DNA of 64,000 bases from Magnetospirillum sp. 64-120 (GTDB lineage: Bacteria > Pseudomonadota > Alphaproteobacteria > Rhodospirillales > Magnetospirillaceae). The position numbers and the translations under genes were made by a program. The notes below the pieces were generated by a model. That model had not been told where the DNA came from, did no database searches, and saw nothing but the letters and a program-made list of their open reading frames with translations. Every line of letters begins with the position of its first letter. Position 1 is the stretch's first letter. Shown here in pieces: positions 27,786 through 36,446 of the stretch. The stretch spans positions 186,001-250,000 of the forward strand of contig MKVK01000046.1 of NCBI GenBank assembly GCA_001898825.1, read 5' to 3'.

Positions 27786-29015
27786 CTACTTTCCGCGCAC
27801 CACGGCAAGAGCGCGATCCAGTTGCGGGTCGCCGGTTTCCGCCGGGGCCACGTCGATGTCCGGGGTGATGCCGATGCCGTCCACCGGCTGTTGGCTGGGG
27901 CGGAAATAGCGGGCGATGGTGACGCGGATGCCACCTTCCGACACGTCCTGCAGAACTTGGACGCTGCCCTTGCCATAGCTTTTCTGTCCCACCAGGGTGG
28001 CGCGCTTGTTGTCCTTCAGCGCGCCGGCGACGATTTCCGAGGCCGAGGCGCTGCCGCCGTCGATCAGCACCACCATGGGCAGGCCGGGCAGGATTTCACC
28101 GGCCCGGCCGGTACGGTCCTCGCTGTCGCCGGCTTCACGGGCCTTGGTGCTGACGATGGGCACCGCGCCCAGGAACAGGTCGGCCATGCGCACCGCTTCG
28201 TCCAGTAGGCCGCCAGGATTGCGCCGCAAGTCCAGAACCACGCCTTTCAGGCCAAAGGCGGCCTGCTTTTCCAATCCCATCAATTCCAGGCGCAGCATGG
28301 CGGACACCCCGCCCGAGAACTGGCTGACGCGGACCACCGCCACGTCGCCTTCCAGCCGGCCCTTGACCGGGTGCAGGCGGATGATGTCGCGGGTGATGGT
28401 CACCTCGCGTTCCTTGCCATCCGGACGACGCATCAACAGGCGTACATCCTGCCCCACCGGGCCTCGGATGCGGGTGACCACCTGGGTCAGGGTCTGGCCT
28501 TCGACGCTGGTGCCGTCCACCGCCATCACCTGGTCGTCGGTCTTGATGCCGGCGGCTTCGGCGGGCGAGCCGTCGATAGGGCTGACCACCATCACCTTCT
28601 TGTCCTTCATGGACAGTTCCATGCCGACGCCGCTGAACTTGCCCGACACCGACACCTGCATGTCCTTCCATTCGCCGGGCGGCAAATAGGCGGTGTGCGG
28701 GTCCAGAACGTGGGTCAACTCGGCGGTGGCGGCGGCGAAGCCGTCTTCCAGGCTGGTGGGCTTGGCGGCGATGACGGCGGCGGCCTTTTCAGCCAGCGGA
28801 TGGGTGGAACGGGCGTCGATATGGCGGGCGGCGATCTTTTCGATGATCTCGTCCAGCAATTCCACCTTGGGCTCGGCGCTTCGTTCCGATTGCCCGGCCT
28901 TCTGAAAGGCCTGCAGCAGCAGGGCGCGGTCGGCGCGGTCGGCCCGGGCGGCTTGGGCGGTCAGCAAGAGGACGGCAACAGCCGTCAGCCGCAAAGCGAT
29001 ACGCAGGTTGGACAT
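27786..29015 (-). CDS. S41-family C-terminal processing peptidase
   Basis: A 409-residue exported protease related to CtpA/Prc. After a signal peptide (about 1-25, ending AARA) come a helical N-terminal region, a PDZ domain (about 105-185; SGVGMEL, GSPAEAAGIKTDDQVMAVDG) and the S41 domain with the catalytic Ser in GGSASASEIVAGAL and Lys in SYGKGSVQ. These enzymes trim or degrade periplasmic proteins, often peptidoglycan hydrolases. ATG 29015 is chosen because the signal peptide begins there. It lies downstream of speE on the same strand but is separated by a hairpin. Confidence 0.9.
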   Translation of the reverse strand: MSNLRIALRLTAVAVLLLTAQAARADRADRALLLQAFQKAGQSERSAEPKVELLDEIIEKIAARHIDARSTHPLAEKAAAVIAAKPTSLEDGFAAATAELTHVLDPHTAYLPPGEWKDMQVSVSGKFSGVGMELSMKDKKVMVVSPIDGSPAEAAGIKTDDQVMAVDGTSVEGQTLTQVVTRIRGPVGQDVRLLMRRPDGKEREVTITRDIIRLHPVKGRLEGDVAVVRVSQFSGGVSAMLRLELMGLEKQAAFGLKGVVLDLRRNPGGLLDEAVRMADLFLGAVPIVSTKAREAGDSEDRTGRAGEILPGLPMVVLIDGGSASASEIVAGALKDNKRATLVGQKSYGKGSVQVLQDVSEGGIRVTIARYFRPSQQPVDGIGITPDIDVAPAETGDPQLDRALAVVRGK

Positions 29016-29083
29016 GACGCGCCTGATCCCCGGCAGCCGTTGTAAATTCGGGGAATTGGGGCATGGGGATGCGTCAGTGTCAA

Positions 29084-29103
29084 GACGGGGGCAAAGCCCC
29101 GTC
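29084..29103 (-). terminator. Hairpin directly after speE
   Basis: GACGGGG and CCCCGTC form a 7-bp stem with a 6-nt loop beginning one base past the speE stop on the minus strand. The following T-run is only TT, so it may be a weak or Rho-aided terminator. Confidence 0.4.
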
Positions 29104-29104
29104 C

Positions 29105-29962
29105 TCACGTGTTGGGGATCAGGTCCTGCACATATTTGGGCAGGGCGAAGGCCGCCTTGTGGACGTCGGGGGTGTAATAGCGGGTGGCCACCGGCGCTTT
29201 TTCGAACCGGGCGCGGATGGTGTCCAGGCTTTCCGAACCGGGCCGCGTGCTGGCCGAGGCCCAGCCCAACGCCATCAAGCCGCCCACATAGGTGGGAACG
29301 GCGGCCATGTAGAAGCCGACCTCGGCGTAATAAGGGCGGCGGCGGCGCCAGGTGTCGGTGACTTCCTCGCCCTGCAGGAAAGGCACGCCGTTCTGGTTGA
29401 CGACGATGCCGTCGGCGTTCAGGCAGCGGGCGCAGTCCTTGTAGAATTCCTCGGTGAACAGCACGCCGCCGGGACCGATGGGATCGGTGGAGTCGATGAC
29501 GATCAGGTCGAACTTGCGATCCGTCTCGGCCATGTATTTCAGGCCGTCGGCGATGACGATCTCGGTCCGTGGGTCGTCGAAGGCGCCGTTCGACACCGAC
29601 GGCATGTGGGTGCGGCAGAATTCCACCACCTGGGCGTCGATTTCCACCAGCACCGCCTGTTGCACCGATTTGTGCTTCAGGATCTCGCGCAGCATGCCGC
29701 CGTCGCCGCCACCGACCACGCAGGCGGTCTTGACGGCCCCATGGGCGTAGATGGGCACGTGGGCCAGCATCTCGTGATAGATGAATTCGTCGCCGGTGGT
29801 GACCTGGATGACGCCATCCAGGGTCAGCACCCGGCCGAAGACAGGGGTCTCGAACAAGACGATTTCCTGCAGCCCGTCATTGGCGCGGAACAGCTCGCGG
29901 GTGACCTGAAAGCTTTGGCGCCAATGGGGATACAGTTCCTCGCGGAACCACGATCCGCTCAC
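29105..29962 (-). CDS. speE: Spermidine synthase SpeE
   Basis: SpeE transfers the aminopropyl group of decarboxylated SAM to putrescine. The 285-residue product shows the family core: YHEMLAHVP, the nucleotide motif VVGGGDGGMLREIL, and VIDSTDPIGPG with the catalytic Asp. It has the short N-terminal beta domain beginning WFREELYPHWRQSF. Its ATG overlaps the speD stop by four bases (29959-29962), so speD and speE are translationally coupled and together make the spermidine branch from SAM. Confidence 0.96.
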   Translation of the reverse strand: MSGSWFREELYPHWRQSFQVTRELFRANDGLQEIVLFETPVFGRVLTLDGVIQVTTGDEFIYHEMLAHVPIYAHGAVKTACVVGGGDGGMLREILKHKSVQQAVLVEIDAQVVEFCRTHMPSVSNGAFDDPRTEIVIADGLKYMAETDRKFDLIVIDSTDPIGPGGVLFTEEFYKDCARCLNADGIVVNQNGVPFLQGEEVTDTWRRRRPYYAEVGFYMAAVPTYVGGLMALGWASASTRPGSESLDTIRARFEKAPVATRYYTPDVHKAAFALPKYVQDLIPNT

Positions 29963-30450
29963 GGGATCAGGCCCCGCTTGTTTTCAGCCAGGGTGACGGT
30001 TTCGGGGCTGAAAGCTTCCTTCAGGATGGGGATCGCCTTGTAGGGATCGCAATCGCCGCACATGAAGATATCCAGCGCCGCATAGCCGCGTTCCGGCCAC
30101 GAATGGATGGAAATGTGGCTTTCCGCCAGCACCAGCACCCCGGAAATCCCGCCATTGGGCTGGAAGTGGTGCAGATGGCAATGCAGGATGGTGGCGCCGC
30201 CTTCGATGGCACAACGGCGCAAGGCTTCTTCCACCAGTTCGATGTCGTCCAGCCGGCTTGCGCCCCACAGGTCGATCAGCAGATGCGTGCCGGCGAACTT
30301 CACGCCATTGCGCGACACGTAATAATCCTTGCCGTTGTCGGCTTCGGGCCAGGACTTCTTGTCCTGGTTCATTTCGACGACGGTGCTGTCTTGGGTATTC
30401 CTCGGATCGACCCCCGAGTTCATCCCCAGTCGGGCAAGAGCCTGAGCCAT
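29959..30450 (-). CDS. speD: S-adenosylmethionine decarboxylase proenzyme SpeD
   Basis: A 163-residue prokaryotic class 1B AdoMet decarboxylase. The proenzyme self-cleaves at Glu110-Ser111 in LAESHISIHSWPE, creating the pyruvoyl group; the downstream CGDCDP motif with the catalytic Cys is also present. Compared with the short Thermotoga-type enzyme it has about 45 extra N-terminal residues. ATG 30450 is selected because GGAGGGG lies 4-10 bases upstream. The product supplies decarboxylated SAM to SpeE. Confidence 0.95.
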   Translation of the reverse strand: MAQALARLGMNSGVDPRNTQDSTVVEMNQDKKSWPEADNGKDYYVSRNGVKFAGTHLLIDLWGASRLDDIELVEEALRRCAIEGGATILHCHLHHFQPNGGISGVLVLAESHISIHSWPERGYAALDIFMCGDCDPYKAIPILKEAFSPETVTLAENKRGLIP

Positions 30451-30480
30451 TGCGCCCCTCCAAACCAGTAGATGGACCAG

Positions 30481-30500
30481 AAAGGGGGGCTTATCCCCCA
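30481..30500 (-). terminator. Terminator-like hairpin between the AMIN/TPR gene and speD
   Basis: On the minus strand GGGGG-ATAAG-CCCCCC is followed by TTTTCT. It lies between the stop of the upstream 1119-residue gene and speD, so speD-speE probably have their own promoter. Confidence 0.5.
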
Positions 30501-30528
30501 AAGGGGGGCGCGATGCAAGGGAAAAACC

Positions 30529-33500
30529 CTAGTTTATGGAAGAAAGTCCTTGGGTTTGCATGCGTTTGGTCCAATCGGACATGAAGTTCTGGAAGTTCTG
30601 GACCTGCTTGATCTTGTCGGCGACGGAAGCCGGATCGATGATTCCGCGTTCCGGTTCGGCGGTCAGCAGCGCGAAGGCTTCGCGGAAATCGGTCTTGGCC
30701 ATCTTGGCGCCGAAATTGCGCCGCAGCCGCGCCAAGCCGCGTTCGTCATGGGCCAGGGTCATGGCGGTGGCCAAATCCACCAGACGGCGGGCCAGTTTGG
30801 GTTCGATGGGCAGGTTGCCCAAGGGTGGCTCGACCATCTGTTCCAGGGCGGCGACCACTTCCGGCCAGCGCTTTTGTTCCCAGAAGATCTGCGCCCGCAG
30901 TTCCTTGGCCCGTTCGGAATTGTCGTTCAGCAACAGGGCCAAAGCCTCGGCGGCGCGGCCCAGGTCGGCCAGGGCGCGGATGCGCATGTAACGGCGCTGG
31001 TCGTAAAGTTCGGCCGGCTGGTCGGCCACTTCCGAGGCGTCCAGGGCCTCGAGCGCCGGGCCGGGGCGGTGGTCGGACAATTGCAAAAAGGCCAGACGCG
31101 CCCCCACCCGGGCCTTTTCCACCCCTTGCAGGCGGAAACGCACCTGATGGCGCAAAAGTTCCGACGAGCGGTCGATCAGGTCGACGCTGGCCAGCCGGTC
31201 GGCCAGCTTGCGGATCATCTCGTCGCCCTTGGTGCCCGACGGCGTCAGGTCCTGGAACTCGTCATAAAGGCCGATGGCGGTGATGGGGGACAGGCCGTCG
31301 GCCAGACCGCCCAGGAACAGCTTCTCGAAGGTGTCGTTCATGGCCTGCTGGACATTGGCCACGTCGGGATGTTCGGGGAAGTTGGTGACCACCGAGCGCA
31401 TCATGCGCAGGCCCTCGCCATAGCGGCCGTCGGCCACCAGCAGTTCGCCCAGACGCTTCAGCAGTTGGTATTCGAAATCCTCGCCGCGCCAGGCGAAGCG
31501 CAGCTTGTTCAACTGGGTGATGGCCTCGCCGGTGGAAATCAGGCCTCGGCGCAATTGCAGCTCGACCCGGGCGCGGCCGGCATAGGCGCGGTCGGGGCGG
31601 CTTTGGCTGTCCTCGGCTTCCTTGTACTTGACGATGGCCTGGTCCCATTGCTTGCCGGCTTCGGCGGCGATGCCCTGCATGCGGCTGATGGTGCCCAGGT
31701 CGCGCGGCGATAGGCCGGGGCCGGCCATGGCCTCGATGATGCGGTTGGCGCCCTTGGCGTCGCCGGCGGCGGCGGTGGACCGCACCGCTTCGGTGCCCAG
31801 CGCCATGCGCAGGCGGGCGTGCAGGCCCTTCATGTCCTCGGGGGCCAGACGCAACAGCAAGGCCTGCTTGTTGGGCTGGTCGCTTTGCTTGGAGCGCGCC
31901 GCGGCCAGCCACAATTGCGCTTGCGGGTCCTTGGCCAGGCCAGGATTGGTCAGGTCGCGCTCGGCGTCGGGATAATGGCCCATCATGTATTGGGCGACCC
32001 CGTGGACGCCTGCGAAATTGGGGGTGTCGACCATGGTGGGGTCGGTCTGGGCGATCAACCGCAGCACCCCCAGGGCTTCCGCCGCCATGCCGTTGGACAG
32101 GTAATGGCGGGCGATTTCCAGGCGCTGGGCGTTCTTGTCCTCGGGCCGCACATAGGCCATGCGGTTCATCAGTTTCTGATGTTCGGGGACGAACTTGTCG
32201 GTGCCGCCGCGCATCCAGCGGGTCAAGTCCACCGGACCGCCGGGAGACGTCAGGGCGGCGTCGCCGCCGCCGCCTTCGCCGCTGCCGGTCCCGGGGGCGG
32301 GAAGGTCGCGGGTCAGGTACAGGCCGCCGGGCATGGACACTTCGACGCCGTTGCGGTCGGCGGTCAGGCGCACACCGTCGGCTTGCGGCACCAGGGCGAC
32401 GCCTTGGCCGGTGGGCAGCAATTCGGCGCCGGGTACCGACAGGCCGTATTGCACGCCGGCGCCGATGGCGGGAACCGGGATCACCTGGATGGTGTCACCC
32501 ACTTCCGGGTCGCGCAGCACCAAGGCGTTGGGTGCGGCGTCGGCGACCGGGATGACCATGCGGCCGCGATCCTCGAAGTCGAACTGGCGGTTGACCGGCA
32601 GCGTGGTCTTGGGCGTCAACGGCTGCTCGGCCATGTCGAACACCCACAGCGTGCCTTCCTTGCGGATGGACGGATTGAATCCGGCGCGGGTCAGCATGCG
32701 GATGGCGGTGCCGTTCTTCAGATTGGGAATCTGCTCGACCGTGGTCACCACGTCGCCGCCGGTGCGCCGCATCAGCTTGGTGTCGATCTCGGTCTTCTTG
32801 TCGAAGACCAGCCACAGCCAGCCGGCGCGGCGGAACACGGCGGCGCCGGTGGGCTGGTCGAAGGGGACGCCCAGGGACACCAGGGGGGCCGCCGGCTTGG
32901 CGGCGGGCGGCGGTTCGACGGCGGCTGTCGGGCCGGGTGCCGCCGGTGCGGGGGGCGTGGCGACGATCGGCGGCTGCGGCGCCGGTTCGGGAATGTTGGC
33001 GGCGGGCAGCGGCTCGGACGTGCCCATGGCGGGGGCCAAAGGCGGGGGCGGCGCCCCGTTGCTGCGCGGTGGCGGTTCCGACCCGGCGGCGCGCACCAGA
33101 TCGACGGCGACCTTGGGGCCGCTGGTGAAGTGCCGCACCCGCATGCCGTCGGGCATGTTCAGCACCACGGCGGTGCCGCTGCCTTGCGGGCGGATGTCGG
33201 CGACGCGCACGTCGGCGGGCAGCGATGCGGCCAGCGCGGTGGTGTTGATGCGGGCCGGACGGTCAAAGGCGATGACGGCGTCGGAACCGGTGGTGGTGAC
33301 GGAATAGCCCACGGTCTTCGGCCAGTCGAAGACCAGACGGTTGAAGCCGGTATGCTCGCCGCCGCGCACCATGATGTCGGTCACCGGGCCTTGGGGCGCC
33401 GTCGGGGCGGGTTTGGCCGGTTCCTGCGGTTTCGGGGCTTCGGCGGTTTTGACCGGTTCGGGGGCCTTGGCCGCTTCAGGGGGCTTGGCTGGTTCTGGGG

Positions 33501-33888
33501 CCTTGGCGGGGGCCTTGGTTTCCGTCAGGTCGATGACGGTGTTGTTGCCCGACTGAAAGGTTTTCAGCTGCACCGGGCGCGACAGGTCGAAGGTGACTTC
33601 GCGGCGGTCGGCACTCAGCTTGGCCGATTTCAGGTATTTGGGCAGCGCCTTGACCAGGGACTTGGGGTCGCCGGCCATGGGCTTGTCGAAGCGCACCACC
33701 AATTTGGTGTCGCCGACGGTTTCGGCCGACCATTGCACCGGCGACGGCCAGTCGAAAACCATGCGCCCAAAGGTGGGATGTTCAGCGCCGCGCGGCGTGC
33801 TTTGCGCCAGGACAGGCGTGACCGAGCCGCCCCAGATCAGGACGGTCAGCATCATCATCACGGAAATTGAGCGCAGGAACGACGGCAT
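30529..33888 (-). CDS. Large exported protein with AMIN-like repeats and TPRs, motility-linked
   Basis: A 1119-residue protein with a signal peptide (about 1-29). Two N-terminal modules share a pattern, GRMVFDWPSPVQWS and NRLVFDWPKTVGYS, each followed by a strand ending FDxP, like AMIN-type beta domains that bind envelope polymers; they are separated by a long Pro/Ala/Lys linker (PEPAKPPEAAKAPEP). A third, weaker copy (AAVFRRAGWLWLVFDKK) follows a second Pro-rich linker. The C-terminal half (about 560-1119) is helical and TPR-like. It lies 79 bp from cheZ on the same strand, next to cheY, motE and fliM, which suggests an envelope part of motility or polarity. Function unknown. Confidence 0.65.
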   Translation of the reverse strand: MPSFLRSISVMMMLTVLIWGGSVTPVLAQSTPRGAEHPTFGRMVFDWPSPVQWSAETVGDTKLVVRFDKPMAGDPKSLVKALPKYLKSAKLSADRREVTFDLSRPVQLKTFQSGNNTVIDLTETKAPAKAPEPAKPPEAAKAPEPVKTAEAPKPQEPAKPAPTAPQGPVTDIMVRGGEHTGFNRLVFDWPKTVGYSVTTTGSDAVIAFDRPARINTTALAASLPADVRVADIRPQGSGTAVVLNMPDGMRVRHFTSGPKVAVDLVRAAGSEPPPRSNGAPPPPLAPAMGTSEPLPAANIPEPAPQPPIVATPPAPAAPGPTAAVEPPPAAKPAAPLVSLGVPFDQPTGAAVFRRAGWLWLVFDKKTEIDTKLMRRTGGDVVTTVEQIPNLKNGTAIRMLTRAGFNPSIRKEGTLWVFDMAEQPLTPKTTLPVNRQFDFEDRGRMVIPVADAAPNALVLRDPEVGDTIQVIPVPAIGAGVQYGLSVPGAELLPTGQGVALVPQADGVRLTADRNGVEVSMPGGLYLTRDLPAPGTGSGEGGGGDAALTSPGGPVDLTRWMRGGTDKFVPEHQKLMNRMAYVRPEDKNAQRLEIARHYLSNGMAAEALGVLRLIAQTDPTMVDTPNFAGVHGVAQYMMGHYPDAERDLTNPGLAKDPQAQLWLAAARSKQSDQPNKQALLLRLAPEDMKGLHARLRMALGTEAVRSTAAAGDAKGANRIIEAMAGPGLSPRDLGTISRMQGIAAEAGKQWDQAIVKYKEAEDSQSRPDRAYAGRARVELQLRRGLISTGEAITQLNKLRFAWRGEDFEYQLLKRLGELLVADGRYGEGLRMMRSVVTNFPEHPDVANVQQAMNDTFEKLFLGGLADGLSPITAIGLYDEFQDLTPSGTKGDEMIRKLADRLASVDLIDRSSELLRHQVRFRLQGVEKARVGARLAFLQLSDHRPGPALEALDASEVADQPAELYDQRRYMRIRALADLGRAAEALALLLNDNSERAKELRAQIFWEQKRWPEVVAALEQMVEPPLGNLPIEPKLARRLVDLATAMTLAHDERGLARLRRNFGAKMAKTDFREAFALLTAEPERGIIDPASVADKIKQVQNFQNFMSDWTKRMQTQGLSSIN

Positions 33889-33967
33889 GATCTTCCATTG
33901 GGCCGAAATGGCCAAGGGTAACGTCGCCCGCCCCCACTTTTCGGCTTGGCCGCCCGCCGTCATCAAA

Positions 33968-34606
33968 TCAGTCGAAGCTGGCCAGCAGCCTGTCGATCTC
34001 GGCCTGGTCGGCGGCGCTGGTCGGCAGCTGCGGGCCGTTCAACAAATCTTCGTCGGTTTCGATGGCTTTTTCCTTGCGCCCTTCGGACTCGATTTCGCCG
34101 CCGAACGCCTTGACCAGGCTTTCGACACGCGATTCGATCTCTTTGAGCATGCGCACCACCTTGGTGATACGCTGGCCGGTGATGTCCTGGAAGGTGCAGG
34201 CCTCGAAAATGCGAGTGGTGATTTCGGTCATCCGCTCGGCCACTTCGGCGTCCATCATGGGGGCCAGGGCTTCCAGATGCTCGGCGGAATCCATGATTTC
34301 GTTGGTGGCCGCTTCGGTGGCGCCGACGATGGCGTCCAATTCGTCGGTGGCCGAGGCGATGAACTCGTTCTTGATCTCACCGGGACGCAGGGCGGCGATT
34401 TCGGCTTTGGCGTTGTGGATGTAATCCGCCAGGGACTCGACTTCGCGGAACAGCTTCAGGTCGCCGCCATCCAAATCGCCGGTCATGGTGTCCAGCATGG
34501 AACGGACCACCTCGGCGATCTTTTCCACACCGACGGTTTCACCATGCTCACGGCGAATGGCGTCAAGACGCAATTCCAGATCGCGGTCCACGCCTTTCGC
34601 CGTCAT
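33968..34606 (-). CDS. cheZ: Chemotaxis phosphatase CheZ
   Basis: CheZ dephosphorylates CheY-P. The 212-residue product is mostly a long helical hairpin, with the catalytic signature FEACTFQDITGQRITKV (Asp and Gln of QDxTGQ) and a C-terminal CheY-binding peptide QAEIDRLLASFD, similar to the classic end of CheZ. Its presence next to cheY and far from a cheA operon is typical of Rhodospirillales. It begins 16 bp after the cheY stop. Confidence 0.95.
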   Translation of the reverse strand: MTAKGVDRDLELRLDAIRREHGETVGVEKIAEVVRSMLDTMTGDLDGGDLKLFREVESLADYIHNAKAEIAALRPGEIKNEFIASATDELDAIVGATEAATNEIMDSAEHLEALAPMMDAEVAERMTEITTRIFEACTFQDITGQRITKVVRMLKEIESRVESLVKAFGGEIESEGRKEKAIETDEDLLNGPQLPTSAADQAEIDRLLASFD

Positions 34607-34622
34607 GGTGTCCCCCCGGGTC

Positions 34623-35012
34623 TTAAGCGAAGTCGCCCAGGACCGAAGACATCTTGGTCTTCAGGGTCTCGGCGTTGAAGGGCTTGACGATGTAGTTGGA
34701 AACGCCGGCTTCCTTGGCGGCGATGACGTTTTCCGACTTGGATTCGGCGGTGACCATGATGAAGGGGATGGACTTCAGCTTGGCGTCGGCACGCACTTCG
34801 CGCAGCAGCTGCAGGCCGGTCATCGGTTCCATGTTCCAGTCGGAAATGATCAGGCCGTAATTGCCCACGCGCAGCATCTGAAGCGCCATGGAGCCATCGG
34901 TGGCTTCATCCACGTTGTTGAAGCCCAGCTGCTTCAGCAGATTGCGGATGATTCGCAGCATCGTCTTGTAATCGTCGACGATGAGCACATTCATATTCTT
35001 GTCGACAGCCAT
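34623..35012 (-). CDS. cheY: Chemotaxis response regulator CheY
   Basis: A 129-residue single receiver domain: acidic pair in VLIVDDYKTM, phospho-acceptor Asp in LIISDWNMEPMTG, the Thr of MVTAES and the Lys of YIVKPFN. The DWNMPxMxG segment is typical of motor-binding CheY. The phosphorylated protein binds FliM and FliN. ATG 35012 has GGAG 9-12 bases upstream and lies at the normal start. With cheZ it forms a two-gene unit ahead of which a 127-bp AT-richer region (35013-35139) can hold the promoter. Confidence 0.96.
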   Translation of the reverse strand: MAVDKNMNVLIVDDYKTMLRIIRNLLKQLGFNNVDEATDGSMALQMLRVGNYGLIISDWNMEPMTGLQLLREVRADAKLKSIPFIMVTAESKSENVIAAKEAGVSNYIVKPFNAETLKTKMSSVLGDFA

Positions 35013-35139
35013 CCCAAAAAGCTCCTTCGAATCACTAGCCGCCAAATTCTCAAAGACCAGACGGCGCGAGTTTTCCTAGTTAAGATAGACAAGTGGGGTC
35101 GTGCAAGGTCTTTTTCGCCTAATCCCCAACAAAAGTATT

Positions 35140-35883
35140 TTATCCCCCGTTGGCCCCCTTGGCGGTCGGCATTTGCCGGCGCTGGGCCAGCTCCGAGGTC
35201 AGGTTGCGGGCTTTTCCTGGGTCCATTTCCGCCAGGATCGGCGCCACTTTCTGTTCTTTCATGCGCTCGACCACCTCAAGCATGATGGGCATTTCCAGCT
35301 GCTCGAAAATTTTGGCGGCGTCCTTGGGCTTCATGTTCTCGTAAATCTTGACCAGCGAGCGCATCTTTGCGTCTTCCTGGTCGTTATATTGACGCAACAA
35401 TCCCTCGATAGTGCTTTGCAGCGTCTTCATTTCGGTGATCTTGCGTTCAATTTGATTTTCGGCGGCCTTTTGCAAGGCCTCGCGCCGTTCGATGTCGCGT
35501 TCTCGCGAATCCAGGGTGGCGCGCCGTTCCTGCAGCTTTTGCAGCACGTCCAGCTCGGTCTGGCTGAAGCCGCCGGTATCCGACGGCACCGCCGCGCTTT
35601 GTTCGGTGCGCATGGGGGCGGGGGCGGGACCGGGCTTGCTTTCGGCGGTGGTGGCGGCCGATGTGGCGGCGGCAGGTGTGGCGGCGGGCGCCTGGCTGGG
35701 TGCCTCGGCCTGCTGGGCCTGCAGTTCGGAGGCGACGCGCACGCTGGACAGATCGACGAAGCCGTTCTTGATGTCGATGACCCGCACCGACAGCATCAGC
35801 GCCGCCACCGCGATCAGCATGGGCAGCAGGCGGAAGAACGGCGTGCGGGGCGGCTTTTGTTTCTTGGTGGGGGCGCGGGCCAT
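35140..35883 (-). CDS. motE: MotE-like flagellar protein (MgtE_N-type domain)
   Basis: A 247-residue protein with one N-terminal membrane helix (LLPMLIAVAALMLSVRVIDI), a Pro/Ala/Thr-rich linker, a coiled coil (about 105-165) and a C-terminal MgtE N-domain-like region (SLVKIYENMKPKDAAKIFEQLEMPIMLEVVERM). This architecture fits MotE of Sinorhizobium, a periplasmic chaperone for the motility protein MotC, and FliG-like domain proteins. It starts 4 bp after the DUF6468 gene in the fliL-fliM operon. Exact partner here is unknown since no motC is visible. Confidence 0.8.
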   Translation of the reverse strand: MARAPTKKQKPPRTPFFRLLPMLIAVAALMLSVRVIDIKNGFVDLSSVRVASELQAQQAEAPSQAPAATPAAATSAATTAESKPGPAPAPMRTEQSAAVPSDTGGFSQTELDVLQKLQERRATLDSRERDIERREALQKAAENQIERKITEMKTLQSTIEGLLRQYNDQEDAKMRSLVKIYENMKPKDAAKIFEQLEMPIMLEVVERMKEQKVAPILAEMDPGKARNLTSELAQRRQMPTAKGANGG

Positions 35884-35887
35884 GGGC

Positions 35888-36442
35888 TTACCTCATGGAT
35901 TGCAGGGCGCGCAGCAATTCGCGCTCGGCTTCCGAACGGTCGTCCACGTCCATCTCGCTGGCGGCGGCGGCGGCGGCCATGGTGGCGGCGCGGGCCGACG
36001 CGGCGGCCAGACCCGGCGACGACAGGTTGACCGAGGCGTTGCCCCCGGAATTGCCGCCCGTCTGGGCGCGCGGCACCGGCGGCGGCACGGCGCCCGGGGC
36101 GCCCTTGACCTCGGTGCGGGCCGAACGCACGGCGTTTTCCAGGCGGTTGGCCATGGTGTCGGCGCGTTCGATCATGAAGGCCAGGTCGTCACGCAGGCTT
36201 TGCGCCTTTTCCACCCGTTCCTGCAGGGACTGGCCAGCGTCCTCGGCCGCCTTCCTGAGTTTGGGGATGGACGATTCGGCGCGCACGGTGGCTTCGTTGA
36301 AGCTGACGATGATCTTGGCCAGGTCGTCGCGGTTCTTGCGCAACTGGGTCAGGCGTTGGTTCAGCATCACCGCATAGCCGATGGTGGCCACCAGCAGGAC
36401 CGAGACCAACAGATCGAGAATGATCTTCCAATCGAGTGCCAT
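35888..36442 (-). CDS. DUF6468-type flagellar-operon membrane protein
   Basis: A 184-residue protein with one N-terminal membrane helix (IILDLLVSVLLVATIGYAVML), a coiled coil (about 30-100; RKNRDDLAKIIVSFNEATVRAE) and an Ala/Gly-rich tail. It resembles the family annotated as DUF6468, which recurs between fliM and motE in alphaproteobacteria. Function is unknown; a scaffold around the motor is an inference. ATG 36442 is used because the membrane helix follows closely; the frame stays open upstream into fliM. It starts 4 bp after the fliM stop. Confidence 0.75.
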   Translation of the reverse strand: MALDWKIILDLLVSVLLVATIGYAVMLNQRLTQLRKNRDDLAKIIVSFNEATVRAESSIPKLRKAAEDAGQSLQERVEKAQSLRDDLAFMIERADTMANRLENAVRSARTEVKGAPGAVPPPVPRAQTGGNSGGNASVNLSSPGLAAASARAATMAAAAAASEMDVDDRSEAERELLRALQSMR

Positions 36443-36446
36443 GGTC

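Noticed and set aside
29078-29083. TTGACA (minus strand) as promoter of the S41 peptidase
   Set aside because: A perfect -35 hexamer but no convincing -10 at 16-18 bp.
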